A DNA stretch of 64,000 bases from Algihabitans albus (GTDB lineage Bacteria > Pseudomonadota > Alphaproteobacteria > Kiloniellales > DSM-21159): NCBI RefSeq assembly GCF_003572205.1, contig NZ_QXNY01000011.1, forward strand, positions 62,001 to 126,000. Reading direction: 5' to 3'. The position numbers and the translations under genes are program-made. This document shows positions 63,820 through 64,000 of this stretch, one piece after another. The notes beneath the pieces are model-generated. The model did not search any database. It was not told where the DNA came from and was given only the letters and a program-made list of their open reading frames with translations. How positions within the stretch are numbered: the stretch's first letter is position 1; every line of letters starts with the position of its first letter.

Positions 63820-64000
63820 TCAGCCGCCACCAACCAGATTGAGGCGCAGCACCAGAAGCCCGGCGACCGTTCCGATCTGCAGCAAACAAGCGAGACCGTA
63901 GAGCCAAAGCGCGCGATCCAATCCGCCTCCGGCCGTGCCAGGAGAGGATGCCGTCAGAGCAGTCGGACCAAGACCGATCCGCAACACCGCGCCCGGCGCC
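63820..64000 (-). CDS. C-terminal part of a membrane protein, cut by window edge
   Basis: Minus-strand frame with the stop at 63820-63822 and at least 59 residues continuing past the window end. It has a hydrophobic helix (ALWLYGLACLLQIGTVAGLLVLRL) near its C terminus, then NLVGGG. No family can be named from this fragment. Its stop lies 228 bp upstream of the chemoreceptor start, in the same direction. Confidence 0.45.
   Translation of the reverse strand, partial: APGAVLRIGLGPTALTASSPGTAGGGLDRALWLYGLACLLQIGTVAGLLVLRLNLVGGG

Overview
The window is a 64 kb chromosomal segment of a high-GC Gram-negative bacterium, very probably an alphaproteobacterium of the Rhodospirillales/Kiloniellales type. 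The support is a hemC-hemD-mic60-hemY operon, a RegB/RegA redox two-component pair, an electron-transfer flavoprotein/hydroxyacyl-CoA dehydrogenase operon, ActR-like and FixJ-like regulators, a HIG1-type small membrane protein, and late cobalamin genes. I cannot assign a genus from sequence alone.

Layout. 0-9.2 kb: housekeeping genes, namely a truncated SDR, DUF427, YciI, a 2OG-Fe(II) oxygenase, tsaD, a secreted hydrolase, and hemC followed by one long gene joining HemD to a Mic60/mitofilin-like membrane protein, then hemY. 9.4-10.5 kb: tRNA-Thr(CGT) followed by a small tyrosine recombinase. 10.5-21.8 kb: an AT-rich spacer, an atypical LuxR-type regulator and a near-continuous gas vesicle operon (gvpA, a GvpC-like coiled-coil gene, gvpN, an unknown gene, gvpH, gvpL/F, gvpG, gvpO, gvpJ, a CDC48-type AAA ATPase, gvpL/F, a gvpA-family gene, gvpL/F, gvpK and an HMA-like gene). 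21.8-26 kb: M23 peptidase, sensor histidine kinase, about 0.9 kb of gene-free partly AT-rich DNA, and a PAS protein. The tRNA, recombinase and AT-rich borders suggest that the gas vesicle block was acquired, although no second attachment site was found.

26-47 kb: hemolysin III, FabI-like reductase, unknown genes, SDR, etfBA-hbd, the thrC-M16-GNAT-HIG1-cobalamin adenosyltransferase run, M32 carboxypeptidase, zapE, pheA, kdsB, a double-domain cytochrome c and a histidinol-phosphatase-type enzyme. 47-54 kb: a yejABEF-type peptide ABC importer and a hydroxyacid dehydrogenase. 54-58.5 kb: an unknown gene behind a Fur-like box, then regB-regA-pqqD-like, and an ABC-2 exporter. 58.5-64 kb: cobT, a CobC-like phosphatase, a Tat-exported SYLF protein, a chemoreceptor and a truncated gene at the right edge.

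The points most worth attention are the HemD-Mic60 single reading frame with a possible internal start, the gas vesicle operon carrying its own CDC48 ATPase, pseudo-receiver regulator and unassigned small genes, a long hairpin after gvpA, and the Fur-boxed unknown gene beside RegBA and an orphan PqqD-like protein. All family calls rest on reading the sequence; no database search was run.
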